A stretch of 64,000 nucleotides of DNA from NCBI GenBank assembly GCA_021464245.1, contig JADCRB010000041.1, forward strand, positions 124,001 through 188,000, read 5' to 3'. Source of the DNA: Carallia brachiata (Eukaryota; Streptophyta; Magnoliopsida; Malpighiales; Rhizophoraceae). The translations under genes and the position numbers were made by a program. The notes beneath the pieces are model-generated. The model saw only the letters and a program-made list of their open reading frames with translations, was not told where the DNA came from and searched no databases. Below, one piece after another: positions 31,690 through 43,178 of the stretch (positions within the stretch are counted from its first letter, which is position 1; the number at the start of each line of letters is the position of its first letter).

Positions 31690-32885
31690 GGTCGCCAGTT
31701 CTTCAAAGGTTCGAGGTTTGATGCCCTGCAGGATGTATAACAGCTCCCAATGCATTCCCTAGATACACATTTTCACAGCAGAAGTCTCCGTGAGACGATC
31801 TTTGCAGTCTAAGCTGAGGGCACGCCATCTGTTGATGTATTCGACAACGGGCTCTCCTTTTCTTTGTTTGGTACTGGTAAGCTCCATCATACTTACCGTC
31901 CTCCAAGTGCTGAAAAATCTGTTGAGTAACTCTCATTGTAGCTGTTCCCAACTGTCGATTGATTATGGTTCAAGATTTATGTATCAAGTAAAACGGTCTC
32001 CTTGAGCGAACGAACAAACTTCTTTATCAAGAGATCTCCGTAAGTTTCTACGTTATTGCAGGTTTTAACGAAATGAACGATATGTTGTTTAGGATCGCCT
32101 CATCCGTCGAATTGTCGAAATTTGGGCAGCTGGTAACCCAAAGGCATGTTGAGACTTTCGATCCGTCTGGTGTACAGTTTGACGTACAACTGTGATCCTT
32201 GAAAGGATAAAGCTTGTTATAGGCGGATCATATTAGATATCATTTCCTGCAATTGTTAAACAGATAGCGAAGCTACAGAATTTAAGGGTGGCAGCTGTGT
32301 AAAACTACCTGATTGCTTTTCTACAGTGAAGATGTCGGCTGGTGTGGCTTCTGGAGTGAAACCGGGTGGATATGGTTGCTCTTCGCGGATTTCGGGATTA
32401 ACTTGCATCAGGGGCTTTTCTTTCGAGAGCAGCGATCTGTTGATCTTTTTCCTCCACTACTCTAATTAACTGCAAAATCTTGTTCTCCAATTCTGAAATC
32501 CTCTCTTCTGTGCTGGTTGTGTTGGTCATCATGACGGCAACAGATGAGACTCTGCAAAAGACTCGGGGAGAGAGCTCCTTTGATTCTTCTGTGCGGATCT
32601 ATATAGAATGAGTCAGATTTTGTTCAGTAGGATTTGTCGTGTTGCCCCCGACTTTGATCGGGGTGGGTGATCGACTCCTCCATACGGCAAGAGAGTCACG
32701 GGAGAGATCATGTTGCTGTGCGAGCTGTGCACTCTTCGTTTCGATATTTTGTTAGGTTTGGACGGCGAGAAATCTTGTCCGTCCACGGGTTTCTGGCTTA
32801 CGTACCCAGGTAGGGTAGTTGATGCATGCAGTGGAACAATTGCCTTGTTGCTGGTATCGGCCGCTGTATTCCTCTTTAGTGTCAT
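31690..32885 (-). pseudogene. gag remnant of element 2
   Basis: Begins MTLKRNTAADTSNKA at 32885, equivalent to the element 1 gag start, and reaches the gag core (around 31750-32150), where a TAG interrupts after EMCI and several frames are used. Recognisable only by alignment to element 1. Confidence 0.75.
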
Positions 32886-32914
32886 TTGATGTCCTGGATA
32901 ACTGTTAAAATTTT

Positions 32915-33155
32915 CTTTTTTTTCTTTTTTTTTACTTTTTTTTGTCTTTTTCTCTGTTTTGTCTTTTTCTCTTTTCTTTTTCTTTTTCTTTTTTTATTTT
33001 TTATTTTTTCTTTTCTTCTCTCAGTTCCCCTTTTACTTTTTTTTTTTTTTTCTTTTTCCTATTTTTTTTCCTTGGCTCCCCTTTCACTTTTTTTCTTTTT
33101 CCCTTTTTTTCTCTCTACTCCCCTTTTACTTTTTTTTTCTTTTTTTTTTAGGAAC
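32915..33155 (-). repeat. A-rich 5' leader of element 2
   Basis: T-rich with C interruptions on the plus strand; equivalent of 12935-13115. It contains repeated CTCCCCTTTCACTTTTTT-like units. Plus-strand frames here are low-complexity Phe/Ser/Leu translations, not genes. Confidence 0.75.
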
Positions 33156-33196
33156 AAAAGATGGGAGGTGAAGTCCTACCGAGTGTGCCAAAAATT

Positions 33197-34002
33197 TGTA
33201 ACGGACGTAAATTTCGAACTTGTAACAGTTAGATTCGAAAATACAAAAATAAATTAGAAATAAAAATTTAAAATAAAAGAAAATTTACGTGTGGTCGATT
33301 TTCGAGATTTCTTCGATTGGTGTTCCTTTGTGACTCCTGTAAAGGGCTACTCGAACTTGATCTTGACAGCAGTAAATTCCATAACTTTATCTTTAACTGG
33401 GTAGACTGAAATTGAATCTGATGTAGACGTTTAAACTACGGTTAAGAACCGCAGAGACTTGATTTGGACCAATATGACATAGTTTCACCGACGGCTGAAG
33501 GGATTTGTTCTCGGACAAGTTGCTTGAACTTTACTGAGAGCCGTATGAGACTTGATCCCAGCCAGATTTGTAATATTTTGATATTTTAGATCTATACCCT
33601 CACAGATCCAGATCTAATGTGATCGAAGAGTATAAATCTAAAATATACTTGGAAAATAGATACAACAAAATTTTTTTGAGGTTTACACCTGAGATATCTC
33701 TAAAAAATAAATTAAAAGAGTATACCACAGAATATAAAATCGTAGAATAATAAAAATTTAAAGAATTTATTGCAATATTTTGCAATATTTATGTTCAGCG
33801 AATTTTTTTTCTTTTTTTTCTACTCTCTATGCTTTTTTTTTTCTGCCAAGATTCAATTTGGGGGAGGCCAATTTATAGGCCTCCCCCGCCTGTCTGCCAC
33901 CAACCATTTAGTTGGTGGCATTCAATTTAGGTGGGCAGCTGCCAACCTTGACTTCAAAGTTGGCTGCTGTCGACACCTTTTTTTTTTTTTTACTTGTTTA
34001 CA
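33197..34002 (-). repeat. 5' LTR of element 2
   Basis: Starts TGTAACGGAC and ends TTGTTTACA in plus-strand reading. It aligns with 23591-24403 with scattered substitutions and is followed by ATAGG. Confidence 0.93.
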
Positions 34003-34374
34003 ATAGGTCCACCGATTAACTAGCCAAAAAAAACACAAAAAAAAATTATTAGGTTAACATTTTCATCAACAATATCGCATTACGAAAAACTAACGCAATA
34101 AATAATTCAACCCCAAAATTTAGCCCAAAAATGATTTTTTTCATTTAATAAGTTAGGGGCAGTTTAGTCACTTTATAATATTTATAATAATATTTTTCTA
34201 TTTATTTCAAACTTTTTTTCAGGTATACTTAATTGTTATGGAACACAAATTTTCCTATATTTTTTTGTTACATTTGAAAATGCACGGTGTGAATTGTTAC
34301 CAAATCTAGAATAAAGAATGTTAAATATAACTTTTTCTTTTTTAAATAATATTAATTAATTGTGTTTACTATCT

Positions 34375-34690
34375 GATGTGGTAGTTTAATAGTAATTTGA
34401 CATGTCTTCCCCCTATATTGATTTGGGTTTGAATTCTCGTGCTAACGTCTGCCCTTTTTAATTAGGGACCCCAAGTGGAGCATGGTATTGTGAGTTTAAC
34501 ACTCGTTAATACTGTGATAGGACGTAAAGAAGACCTGCCCAGGCCTAGTAGTACACGGGTAAGAGGTCCTTTCCTGTAAATTAGGTTGAATAGAGTAAAC
34601 AAAGCAGAGGCTTAGCAAAGGCTTATTTTAGATCTAATCTACAGATTTAATGACCAATATATTTACGACGATTTTTTTTAATAAAAAAAA
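34375..34690 (+). repeat. SINE-like repeat, copy A
   Basis: About 300 bp with a box-B-like GGGTTTGAATTCTCG and an upstream TGGTAGTTTAATAGTA that could be box A. Distinct blocks match 44245-44560 in the same order: TATTGA..GGGTTTGA/GAGTTCGA, GTGCTAAC/GCACTAAC, ACAGAT(T/C)TAAT near the 3' end. tRNA-derived SINEs have this layout. No target duplication was established. Confidence 0.45.
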
Positions 34691-36972
34691 TCAATTGTGT
34701 TTTCTCAATTGGCCGCCAAAGAGCCCTTAGAGGCTTCTTTGAGGGATACTACTTTGTTTTAAGGTCCTTCTTCCTGTACACAGGAAAAAAATTTGATAGA
34801 GGTATCTGGAAACTTACATTTCTTTGTTGTTTTTCCATTAGTAAACAAACACGGGACCATATATAACGTCATAAGGAAAAGAGAACGTGTGCCCAGACCT
34901 TTTTACTTTTTAATATCTTTATCGTTTCGCTAGCCTGTACAATGAGTTTACTAGAAAATTTTATGGTGACTAATTTTATCCTTGGTCAATGTACTTTTTT
35001 TTAATTTTACTACCCACAATTATTTTTATGCTTTTTTTTTACTATAGTTCATATGTAGTATATGTTGATTTACTATTAAAAAGTTAAAAATTAAATATAT
35101 CACAAATTTATAAAAAAAAATGTTACTATATTATTTTTATCGGTAATTATAAAAAAAATAAAAATAAATATTCATAACAATCTCCTACTTTTTTTTATCA
35201 CCAACAATACAGTTTTTATCAAATATAGTCTCACTTTAAAAAAATAATAGTTCGGTAATCTTAGAATTTTTTTTTTAAAAAAATTATCCAACTATTAAGT
35301 CAAGCATACATAATTATTAATCTTGTTAACTTGTCATGCTCGTGTGGCAGAGACATTGGCGTGTAATAAAGCATTGATGACAACAAGGTGTCATATAGGA
35401 TGATAGTATTATTGGGCCAAGCCCGATTTATTTAAGGCCCAATTTGTAACTTGCACTAAAATCATATGTAATATAAATATAATAATTATAATATTTAGAA
35501 GTCAAGAGAACTAAATATTTAATTAAATATGAAATGAATTAATATATTAATAAAAATGCTAAAAAATCTCGGGTCTGTTTAGTTGATGAGAAAATGAAAG
35601 AGACGGAGAGAAAGAGGAAGAGACTGCAACAGATATTTTTGCTGGCTAGTTTGATATAGTTATGAAACAACTCAAGAATCTGTTGATTGCTAAGGCAACT
35701 GGCAAGGGTGGTCGGAAGAGGAAGACAGAGGAGCAGGAGGAGGAGGAGGAGAGGGTCAGGTGGCAGTGGTAGTTGTTCGTCATTTGACCCAAGAAAAGGG
35801 TATCGTCGGCGATTGGAGACGGTTCGCCATTGGTGCTTTAACAAATTTTTCAAATTAGTGCAAGACCGATAGAGTGGTTCTTTATTTACTATTTTTTCTT
35901 TTAAAAAAAAAATATTTTTTTGGCAGAAATTTTTTTTTTTTCAAAAACCGCATAGTTGAGATTTTCTTCGAGGGCTTCTTTTTATGTATAATTTTTAATT
36001 ACAATCATTTCAGATTTAATTAAATCTTTAATTAATTTATTGACTTATAAATTATTATGATTATTATAATTATATAAGCTTTTTGTGTAAATTACAGATT
36101 GTGCCTTAAATGACTTGGGCTTAATCTAATGACACACATGTTGTGTATGGCACCTTGTTGTCATCAACTCTTCATTATACTTCAGCATCTCTGTCGTGCC
36201 AGCATGATAAATCAATAAGATTAATGTTCCGTTCACTTAAAAATTGGATAAGTTTGTTCAAAAAAATTCCAAAATTCCAAAATTATTGTTTTTCGAAGTC
36301 ATACTAAATTTAATGAAAACGGCATAATTGCAGATAAAAAAATATATTAACCTTTTATATTTTTATGAAAATAAATTATCTTGCCTTTTAAAGCGGTTAA
36401 ATTACGGTTATATTTTTAAAAATTTTATTTGTGACAGTTATATTTTACTTTTTTTTTATAATTGTCATACGTAATACGTGTTTGTTGAATATTAAAATGA
36501 TAAAAATTAATTATATTATAAATTTATTATTAATAAATATTAATATATTAATTTTTAATTAATTATTATAAAAAATAACTATTTATAACAAAATCTTATT
36601 TTTAATTTCAAAAGGAATTATACCAATTTTCTTCTAAATAATATTGAAATATGTCCATAAAAGCAAATATTTTGGCTCTCGATTCTCGATCGTACTGGAC
36701 AGGTCACCAAGTGGTCCGCCACTTTCTTGCCATTTGCAAATTTCTGTCCCAACAATTGTCCTCCCCCGCGATAGTCGCCGTCTTTGCCGACAAGAAAATC
36801 CTCCCGAGATCACATTCACGGGTGTCCTGTTCAAATCTCAACTGCGACGATTCCCCTTGTATGGGCAACAACAGGCATTGGCTTATAAGTTTTAGATTAT
36901 ATTTGATGTGTCAGCAAAAATTTTTAAAAAAATTATTATTGTTATTTTTTATTTTTTTATTTTTTATATTAA
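34691..36972. other. intergenic region, no gene recognised
   Basis: Mostly AT-rich. A purine-rich AGG/GAGGAG block near 35720-35760 generates Leu/Pro or Arg-rich frames on either strand and is better read as a simple repeat. A GC-richer island at 36650-36900 has short frames on both strands without any domain I recognise. Confidence 0.45.
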
Positions 36973-37210
36973 TCTAAATAATTTTATTTTTTTTCTACTT
37001 TTTCTCTCACAAATTACTATTCATAATTTCTTTCATCATACTTTTTTTCTCTCACTTTTTTCTACTACTCTAAATAATTTTATTTTTTCTCCACTTTTTT
37101 CTTATAAATTACTATTAACATTTTCTTTCACCATACTTTCTTTCTCTCAATTTTTTCTATCACTCTAAATAATTTTATTTTCTCTCTACTTCCTTTCTCT
37201 TTCTCCTCAT
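36973..37210. repeat. about 95-bp tandem repeat
   Basis: Units begin TCTAAATAATTTTATTTT at 36973, 37069 and 37164. The first two are 96 and 95 bp and the third is partial. The unit interior resembles the MITE at 267-520 (CTCTCACAAATTACTATTCAT-like), so it may be an expanded MITE interior. 37211-37958 is AT-rich with no gene. Confidence 0.7.
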
Positions 37211-37958
37211 TTTCTCTTCTTTCCACTTATTTCTTTGCACTCCAAACACACTCTTAAGAATAATATAATATATCTTTAAATAAATAATAAATAATAATAT
37301 AACTTTTGACTATTATTTTTTATATAAATTTATTTATTCAATAGTTTATATAATTTAATTATTATTTTAAAATTATTTAACTAAAGTTATTATACTTTTT
37401 TCAAGTTTTAATTTATCTTTTTGTACATTTGCATGCAATCATTTGACTTATGAATTGGCCAATTTATCTAAAGTCTTTAATATACAATTTAATTTTAAAT
37501 AATATTAAAATAATTACAAAATTTATTTAAATAACATATATCATATTAATCATACTTTAATTCTAACTAAAGAATTCCACTAGATACACAAGACACGTTG
37601 ATGCAGTTGCACACTTGCATATATAATATATTGATATATACTTGATTTATGCTTGATATACATACATTCATACGTATATAATAGTGATATATAAATCTGT
37701 TAAATGCATTCAGTTTTAGTATGACGTGCATGCGCGGGCCAATTTAACAGTCCTCGCAATCGTTCCTGATATTGTGCCGTTGAATGGACAAGCAAATCAC
37801 GCGACAATATTTATTCTTTTTTTTTTCAAATAAAATATTGCTTTACAGATATGCATGCATGAATCTTGATTCACGACTTTCGAAAATAAGAATATCGGCC
37901 AACCTCCAAAAACTGGATAATAATTGTATAATTTTTATTGAAAAATGTATGTGGTAAC

Positions 37959-38820
37959 TGTCATACGACTAATTTTCTTACTTAAAATTTCGCATTGTGA
38001 TTGCATTAAGTCACACTTAATCTCAGCCAACCGCACACACAACGATTTGCACAATGGAACTTTATAGATAAGGTACGCAACTTACACACTCGAAAGAGAC
38101 ACAATAGCATATACGGGAACCTTTCTCAACCTTTTATTACTTAATTCAAGTAATATAAAAGAACAATCACTTTGAACTCTCAACAGTATTTCACTCTTTC
38201 TCTCTAAGTGATTTCTTTTTCATTGAGTACAAATGACAACCCATAGGGTCTATATATACATGACACCCCCAGCTATTTACGCCTTGGAGATAAACATTAT
38301 CTCCCCACGATCTCTATCGTGGCCGATAATCCTCATCTTCTCACGTTCTCATTCATGACTCGATTCTGATAAACCTTATCTCCCACGATCATCCATCACT
38401 TGATCTCGATAAGTCTTATCTACCCACGATCCTTTGCCATGCACGATATGATGAGCATTATCCCGATGCTTGGCCACCCAGATAGAGCCACACATATGCA
38501 CGTCCCCATGTTCCACACGTCGTAGGAGACTCGGTGTGATGCAGTGCCATGTAGACTTGGCCAAGACCCAGTCTTGTGTTTTGGGCCTCTTGGCCCAAGC
38601 CCATGGCCCATCTGATGGAGCCTACGAACATGTAGTTCAGCATCTTTTGTTCAACCCAAGTCTTGGTCCACACTGGGACCCGCATGTAGGCCCGTGCCTA
38701 CGCTGACCCTCTCAGCTTTCACCTTGTTTCAAGGAGTGCCCAGCCACTCCAAAGTCCCATGCTAGGAATTGGCTCAAGGTGCCGCCAACTCCTGCATGCC
38801 AAGTGTTCAAGGGGCTAACA
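37959..38820 (-). repeat. 3' LTR of element 3
   Basis: Starts TGTCATACGACTAATTTT and ends GGGGCTAACA. It aligns along its length with 43179-44034. A minus-strand TATA-like TGTATATATAGACCC is near 38247-38260. The purine tract AGGTGGGGGTAGTT lies just inside it (38821-38834, minus strand). Confidence 0.93.
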
Positions 38821-38881
38821 AACTACCCCCACCTATTGAAGCCAATCTCCTCGTTGGTAGGGTTGATAGGTAGTCTTCCAC

Positions 38882-39259
38882 CTACTTCTTGAACTGCCAT
38901 AGAGTCACATCTCTTTCCCAACTCGCCTCATTGTCTGGGGCATTCTTCCACTTGACCAAGTACTCAACCCCTGTTTTCTTACTTTGTCCCTGCGTTCGGT
39001 GGTCCAGAATTCTCTCAACTTCACGCTGGAACTCAGTTCTAATTGTAGGGGGAGCACGTCGTGCTTGCTTCCTTGGAGGCTCATCGCCTACTTCCTCATG
39101 GAAGGGCTTCAAGAAACTCACGTGGAAGGTTGGATGTACCTTCAACCTTTCTGGGAGTTGCAACCTGTATGCAACATTGCCAACTTTCTTCACCACTGTG
39201 AAGGGACCGTCATACTTTGGAACCAGCCCACGATGCACTGTCTGCTGATCTTCTTCCAA
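38882..39259 (-). CDS. integrase C-terminus and chromodomain of element 3
   Basis: A 125-codon segment ending the polyprotein. KYDGPFTVVKKVGNVAYRL and KVHPTFHVSFLKPF form the integrase C-terminal module. VERILDHR, EYLVKWKNAPDNEASWE and LWQF form a chromodomain (about residues 80-123) with conserved aromatic positions. Chromodomains of chromoviruses direct integration toward marked chromatin. It is separated from the integrase core by a frame change between 39260 and 39400. Confidence 0.88.
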   Translation of the reverse strand: MEEDQQTVHRGLVPKYDGPFTVVKKVGNVAYRLQLPERLKVHPTFHVSFLKPFHEEVGDEPPRKQARRAPPTIRTEFQREVERILDHRTQGQSKKTGVEYLVKWKNAPDNEASWERDVTLWQFKK

Positions 39260-39379
39260 ATTTGGGGAGTAAGTTTCAGCAACACCTTATCCCCAACTTG
39301 GAACTGCACGTCCCTCCTTCCTCGGTCCGCATACTTTTTCATCGCCTGGCTGCCTTGTCCAAGCTATCCTGGGCCTCCT

Positions 39380-40255
39380 CTAGCCGCTCTTGCTTAGAAC
39401 GGGCAAACCGGTGGGCTGCCGGCATCTCCCTCCTGAGCTAGTCCTGGCCACATCGTTAGGAGTAAGGGGCTGTTGCCCCATAGCTAGCTCAAAGGGACTC
39501 ATACCTGTGGAAGAGGACTTGTGAAGATTGTAGCAAAATTGGGCCGAATCCAACAACTCAAGCCAATTCCTCTGGCTTGCCGTCACGTAATGCCGAAGAT
39601 ATTCCTCAAGTAGGCCATTGATCCGCTCCGTCTGGCCATCGGTCTGAGGATGGTTGGCAGTAGAGAACTTTAACTCCGAACCCATCATGTTGAATAATGA
39701 GGTCCAGAACCTGCCAGTGAAACGAGGATCCCGATCGCTCACAATATCTTCAGGCAATCCAAAGTACTTAACTACCTGCTTGTAGAAAAGCTCAGCGGCT
39801 GTCTCCGCTTGACATGAAGAAGGGGCAGGAATAAACACCGCATACTTGGAGAACCGATCTACCACCACCATGACAGATCCCATGCCATCAATCTTCGGGA
39901 ATCCGCCAATGAAATCCATCGAAACCGACACCCATGGCTTCGTAGGAATGGGTAGCGGCTGCAACAAACCTGCCTCCTTCTGCCGCTCCGTCTTGTCCTG
40001 CTGACAAGTGATGCACGTCTTGACATATGCCTCGACGTCATCTTCTACCTTTGGCCAGTAGTAGTTGCGGGACAGCAAGGCCATCATCCTTTCGACACCA
40101 GGATGACCAGCCCACTGTGAATCATGAGACTCCCGCAGTATTTCCTTCCTAAGGCCTGCACCACTGGGAACATATACACGATTACCCTTGGCATGCAATA
40201 AATCATTATCGAGCCAGTATCGCCTTACCACACCCTCCCTGACTTGCTGTACCAC
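39380..40255 (-). CDS. integrase core of element 3
   Basis: A 291-codon open segment. The HHCC finger is SHDSQWAGH plus CITCQ. The DDE core is MDFIGGFPKI (Asp), IVSDRDPRFTGRFW (Asp) and TDGQTERINGLLEEYLRHY (Glu). It is intact in sequence, but the frame diverges after LTPNDVART before the C-terminal module. Confidence 0.9.
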   Translation of the reverse strand: MVQQVREGVVRRYWLDNDLLHAKGNRVYVPSGAGLRKEILRESHDSQWAGHPGVERMMALLSRNYYWPKVEDDVEAYVKTCITCQQDKTERQKEAGLLQPLPIPTKPWVSVSMDFIGGFPKIDGMGSVMVVVDRFSKYAVFIPAPSSCQAETAAELFYKQVVKYFGLPEDIVSDRDPRFTGRFWTSLFNMMGSELKFSTANHPQTDGQTERINGLLEEYLRHYVTASQRNWLELLDSAQFCYNLHKSSSTGMSPFELAMGQQPLTPNDVARTSSGGRCRQPTGLPVLSKSG

Positions 40256-40653
40256 TTGTTGATATGTGGCATCATGTGGGGCCTGCTCCTGATTTTGTCT
40301 AGCAAGTCACTCTGCACTTGAGTGAGGGCAGCAACCGTCTCTTGCACTTGTCGGCGACTTAGGGCATCTGCCACCTGATTTTGCCTTCCTGGCTTGTGTT
40401 CCCAAGTAAAATCATACTCAGCCAAGAACTCCTGCCACCGCGCCTGCCGTGCAGAAAGCTTCTTCTGAGTTTGAAAGAATGTGTTAGCCACATTGTCGGT
40501 CCGAACCACGAACCTGGTACCCAGCAAATACACCCTCCATGTGCGAAGGCAATGCACCACTGCAGCATTCCTTCTCATGTGCTGAGTACCGCTGCTCTGC
40601 ATCATTGAGTTTCGGCTCTCATAGGCAATGGGGTGGCCTTCCTGCACCAACAC
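40225..40653 (-). CDS. RNase H domain of element 3
   Basis: A 142-codon segment with [23 protein letters not shown] motifs, [10 protein letters not shown] and [10 protein letters not shown], the RNase H-like domain following RT. It overlaps the integrase segment in another frame at 40225-40255, so at least one frameshift lies there. Confidence 0.82.
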   Translation of the reverse strand: MLVQEGHPIAYESRNSMMQSSGTQHMRRNAAVVHCLRTWRVYLLGTRFVVRTDNVANTFFQTQKKLSARQARWQEFLAEYDFTWEHKPGRQNQVADALSRRQVQETVAALTQVQSDLLDKIRSRPHMMPHINKWYSKSGRVW

Positions 40654-41539
40654 ACCTCCAATGGCTTTGTCGAGGCATCAGTTAGCACACTGAAAGGCAA
40701 CTCGAAATCAGGCAACCTCAGGACCGGCTCCGTGGACACCGCTGCCTTCAATTTGTCAAAGGCTTCTTGGCAATCTGTGGTCCACCTCCAAGGTCTATCC
40801 TTCTTGAGTAAGTCTGTCAATGGGGCCACCTTTTTGGAGTAACCCTGCACAAACTTCCTGTAGTAGTTAGACAAACCAAGAAAGGATCTCAACTCAGACA
40901 CTTTGGTAGGGGCCTCCCACTCCACTATTGCCTGGACTTTTCTCTCATCCATTTTAACTTGCCCTCGACTCACCCTATGCCCAAGGAACATAATCTCACG
41001 CCGGGCAAACTCACATTTTTCCTTTTTCACATATAATTGGTGCTCTCTCAACCTAGACAACACCAACCTCAGGTGGGACAAGTGATCCTCCAAGGACTCA
41101 CTATGCACAATACAACCACAAAATGATCAATGAAGTCATGAAACACATCATTCATTAAATTACAGAAAGTAGCAGGGGCGTTAGTCAAACCGAATGGCAT
41201 CACCAAGAATTCGTAGGAGCCATAGCGAGTGATGCACGTGGTTTTCCCCTCATCTCCTTCTGCAATCCTGACTTGCCAATATCCAGACCGCAGATCCAGC
41301 TTGGTGAAATACGGCTCTCGCAGCCTGTCAAACAAGTCCGCTATCAATGGAATAGGGTACTTGTTCTTTACCGTCACCTTGTTCAGAGCCCTGTAATCAA
41401 CACACATCCGCAGGGAGCCATCGTGTTTCCTCTGAAACAACACCGGGGCACCGTATGGCGCTTTGGAGGGCTGAATTAGGCCTGCATCCAGCAACTCCGT
41501 CAACTGCTTCCTCAGTTCTGCCAACTCTAGCGGACTCAT
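40602..41539 (-). pseudogene. reverse transcriptase of element 3, catalytic site deleted
   Basis: The upstream segment 41069-41539 has [39 protein letters not shown] and DFIDHFVVV. The downstream segment resumes at [16 protein letters not shown] (40602-41108). The catalytic YxDD, normally directly after FVVV, is missing, and the two segments are in different frames. The simplest reading is a deletion of about 13 nt. RT activity cannot remain. Confidence 0.9.
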
Positions 41540-41754
41540 GCGATATGAGGCTTGTGCTGGGTTTGGAACCGGGCACTAAATCGATCTTGTGGTCAGTGGC
41601 ACGCCTCGGGGGAAGACACTTGGGGAGTTCAGGAGGCATCACATCAGTGAACTTCCCCAACAGATGCCACACTGTCAGGCACCTCCGCAACAATACCTTC
41701 TTTGATCTCCATCAAACGCAAGGTAGGTGACTTCTCCCTTTTTCAGCCCATGCT

Positions 41755-42171
41755 TCACCTGCATAGCTGATAGCATACCACCCGACTTCCACCAATACTG
41801 GAAGAGGGAGTGAACGTTCCAGCAACGAAACATGGATGATCCTCATGCATGATCATGAGACCACCCAAGTGAGGCAACAGAGCAACTTTTGCGCTCACAA
41901 AGAAATCAACTCCCAGTATGATATCAAAATCATCTAACGGAACCACAGTGAAGTTAAGCTTACCAACAATTGCCCATAGTTACCTCCACTCCTGTCGTGC
42001 CAAGCACCTCCCGGGCTGCCGAATTGACTGCCTTCATTCGACTCTTTTGGTGACTTTCAGACCCAATGACTCCACCATCCTCTCAGCAACAAAGTTGTAG
42101 GTGGCACCAGTGTCAGCCATCGCCATCAACTCCTTATTACTGAGCCCGATCTTCACATACATCAAGCCGGA
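41755..42171 (-). pseudogene. protease region of element 3
   Basis: The retropepsin active site reads MADTGATYNFVAERMV at about 42095-42130, and PLDDFDIILGVDFF follows near 41895-41945 in another frame. At least one frameshift lies between (around 42040). It follows gag in the same frame after a TAA at 42172-42174. Confidence 0.8.
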
Positions 42172-43149
42172 TTATGGGGCACGTCCAGCTTGCACAGGAC
42201 TCACCAACTGTAGAAGATTGACACGAGACGGGCCAACAACGTCCGAGAGGCCACTCTCCTCAGCAACTATGGCACTTAACTTCTCCTGCTTCGGGCACTC
42301 CTTGGCCCCGTGTGGTCCATTACATATGAAACATCCCGAGTTAGTTTTGCCTTTACCTTGTTCTTGGTAGACGACTTTGCCTTTATCCTTGCCGTCACCG
42401 TTGTGCTTATCCTTCTTGCCCTCCTTCTTCTTTTTGCCCCTGTCTTTGGGTTGCTTCCCAGCATTAGAATCAGGAGACTTGTTGATTCGAAAATCAACTA
42501 AACCATCAGACATGTTGCGAATGTCAAGCATCAAGGAACTGAATTCCTTCACGTAGTCACGCACCGTACCACTCTGCTTCAACTTCTTCAAGGATTTCCT
42601 CGCAACCCATGACGTGTTGTAGGGTAAGAACTAGTCCTTTAACTCCTTCTTTAGGATCTCCCACGTCTCGATCTTAAGCCTGCCCACACTTGCATCGTCA
42701 TCCAACCAAGTCCGCTACCACAGCTTGGCGTCCTTGGCTAGATACATGCTGGTCAGATTGACCTTCTCGTCATCTGGCACTCAGGCAGCTTTGAAGTACT
42801 GCTCCATATCCCACAGAAAATTCTCGATCTCTTTAGCATCTCTCGCTCCCTCAAAAGCTTTAGGCTCCGGCACCTTCATCTTGGTCGAGCCCTCCATCAC
42901 ACCTCCGCTTGGTTGACAGGCCACATCCTTCTTAAGGATGGCTATTTCTGCTGTCATCTCCTCAAGCCAAAAAGCTATGTTTGAAGAGGCCACCACCTCT
43001 TGTTGTCGTTGCAGATCGATTATGTATTGCTCATGGGGCGCCAATGTCTGAAACAAGGTGAAATTTGTATCCGCCGAAAGATCACCGAGTACCTCAAAGA
43101 GTTTGACTATGCGCTCACGTACAGCATCAAGACCTAAACCACCTGCCAT
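42172..43149 (-). pseudogene. gag of element 3 with three in-frame stops
   Basis: Starts MAGGLGLDAVRERIVKLFEV at 43149 just inside the 5' LTR. One frame runs to 42172 but is interrupted by TGA (42781-42783), TAG (42715-42717) and TAG (42631-42633). The gag core spans about 42600-42800 (MYLAKDAKLW, WEILKKELKD). A lysine-rich stretch precedes a zinc knuckle CFICNGPHGAKEC (CX2CX3HX4C). No frameshift is needed, so this gag decayed by point change only. Confidence 0.88.
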
Positions 43150-43164
43150 TGGTCAAACCTTTAT

Positions 43165-43176
43165 GCTCTGATACTA
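43165..43176 (-). promoter_or_regulatory. primer-binding site, initiator-Met type
   Basis: The minus strand reads TAGTATCAGAGC two bases inside the 5' LTR, one mismatch from TGGTATCAGAGC, the usual complement of plant initiator tRNA-Met. Confidence 0.8.
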
Positions 43177-43178
43177 GT

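Larger units (their letters stand above)
23591..34002 (-). mobile_element. Ty3/gypsy LTR retrotransposon, Tat-like, element 2 (carries WOX pseudogene)
   Basis: A roughly 10.4-kb element, minus strand. LTRs are 813 and 806 bp and a perfect 5-bp target duplication ATAGG flanks it (23586-23590 and 34003-34007). The internal region is collinear with and highly similar to element 1, including dual RNase H and a WOX gene after integrase. The U3 part of the LTR is different and shorter. Stops and frameshifts occur in every domain, many of them C-to-T or G-to-A changes, so it is dead. It is an independent insertion, as shown by its own target duplication. Confidence 0.95.

Noticed and set aside
35539..35872. 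Leu/Pro-rich and Arg-rich ORFs on the two strands
   Set aside because: Both arise from the same GAGGAG/AGG trinucleotide-type repeat; no start context or domain.
38376..38706. ORFs inside the LTRs of element 3 (also 43616-43899)
   Set aside because: Non-coding LTR sequence; the same frames appear in both LTRs only because the LTRs are duplicates.
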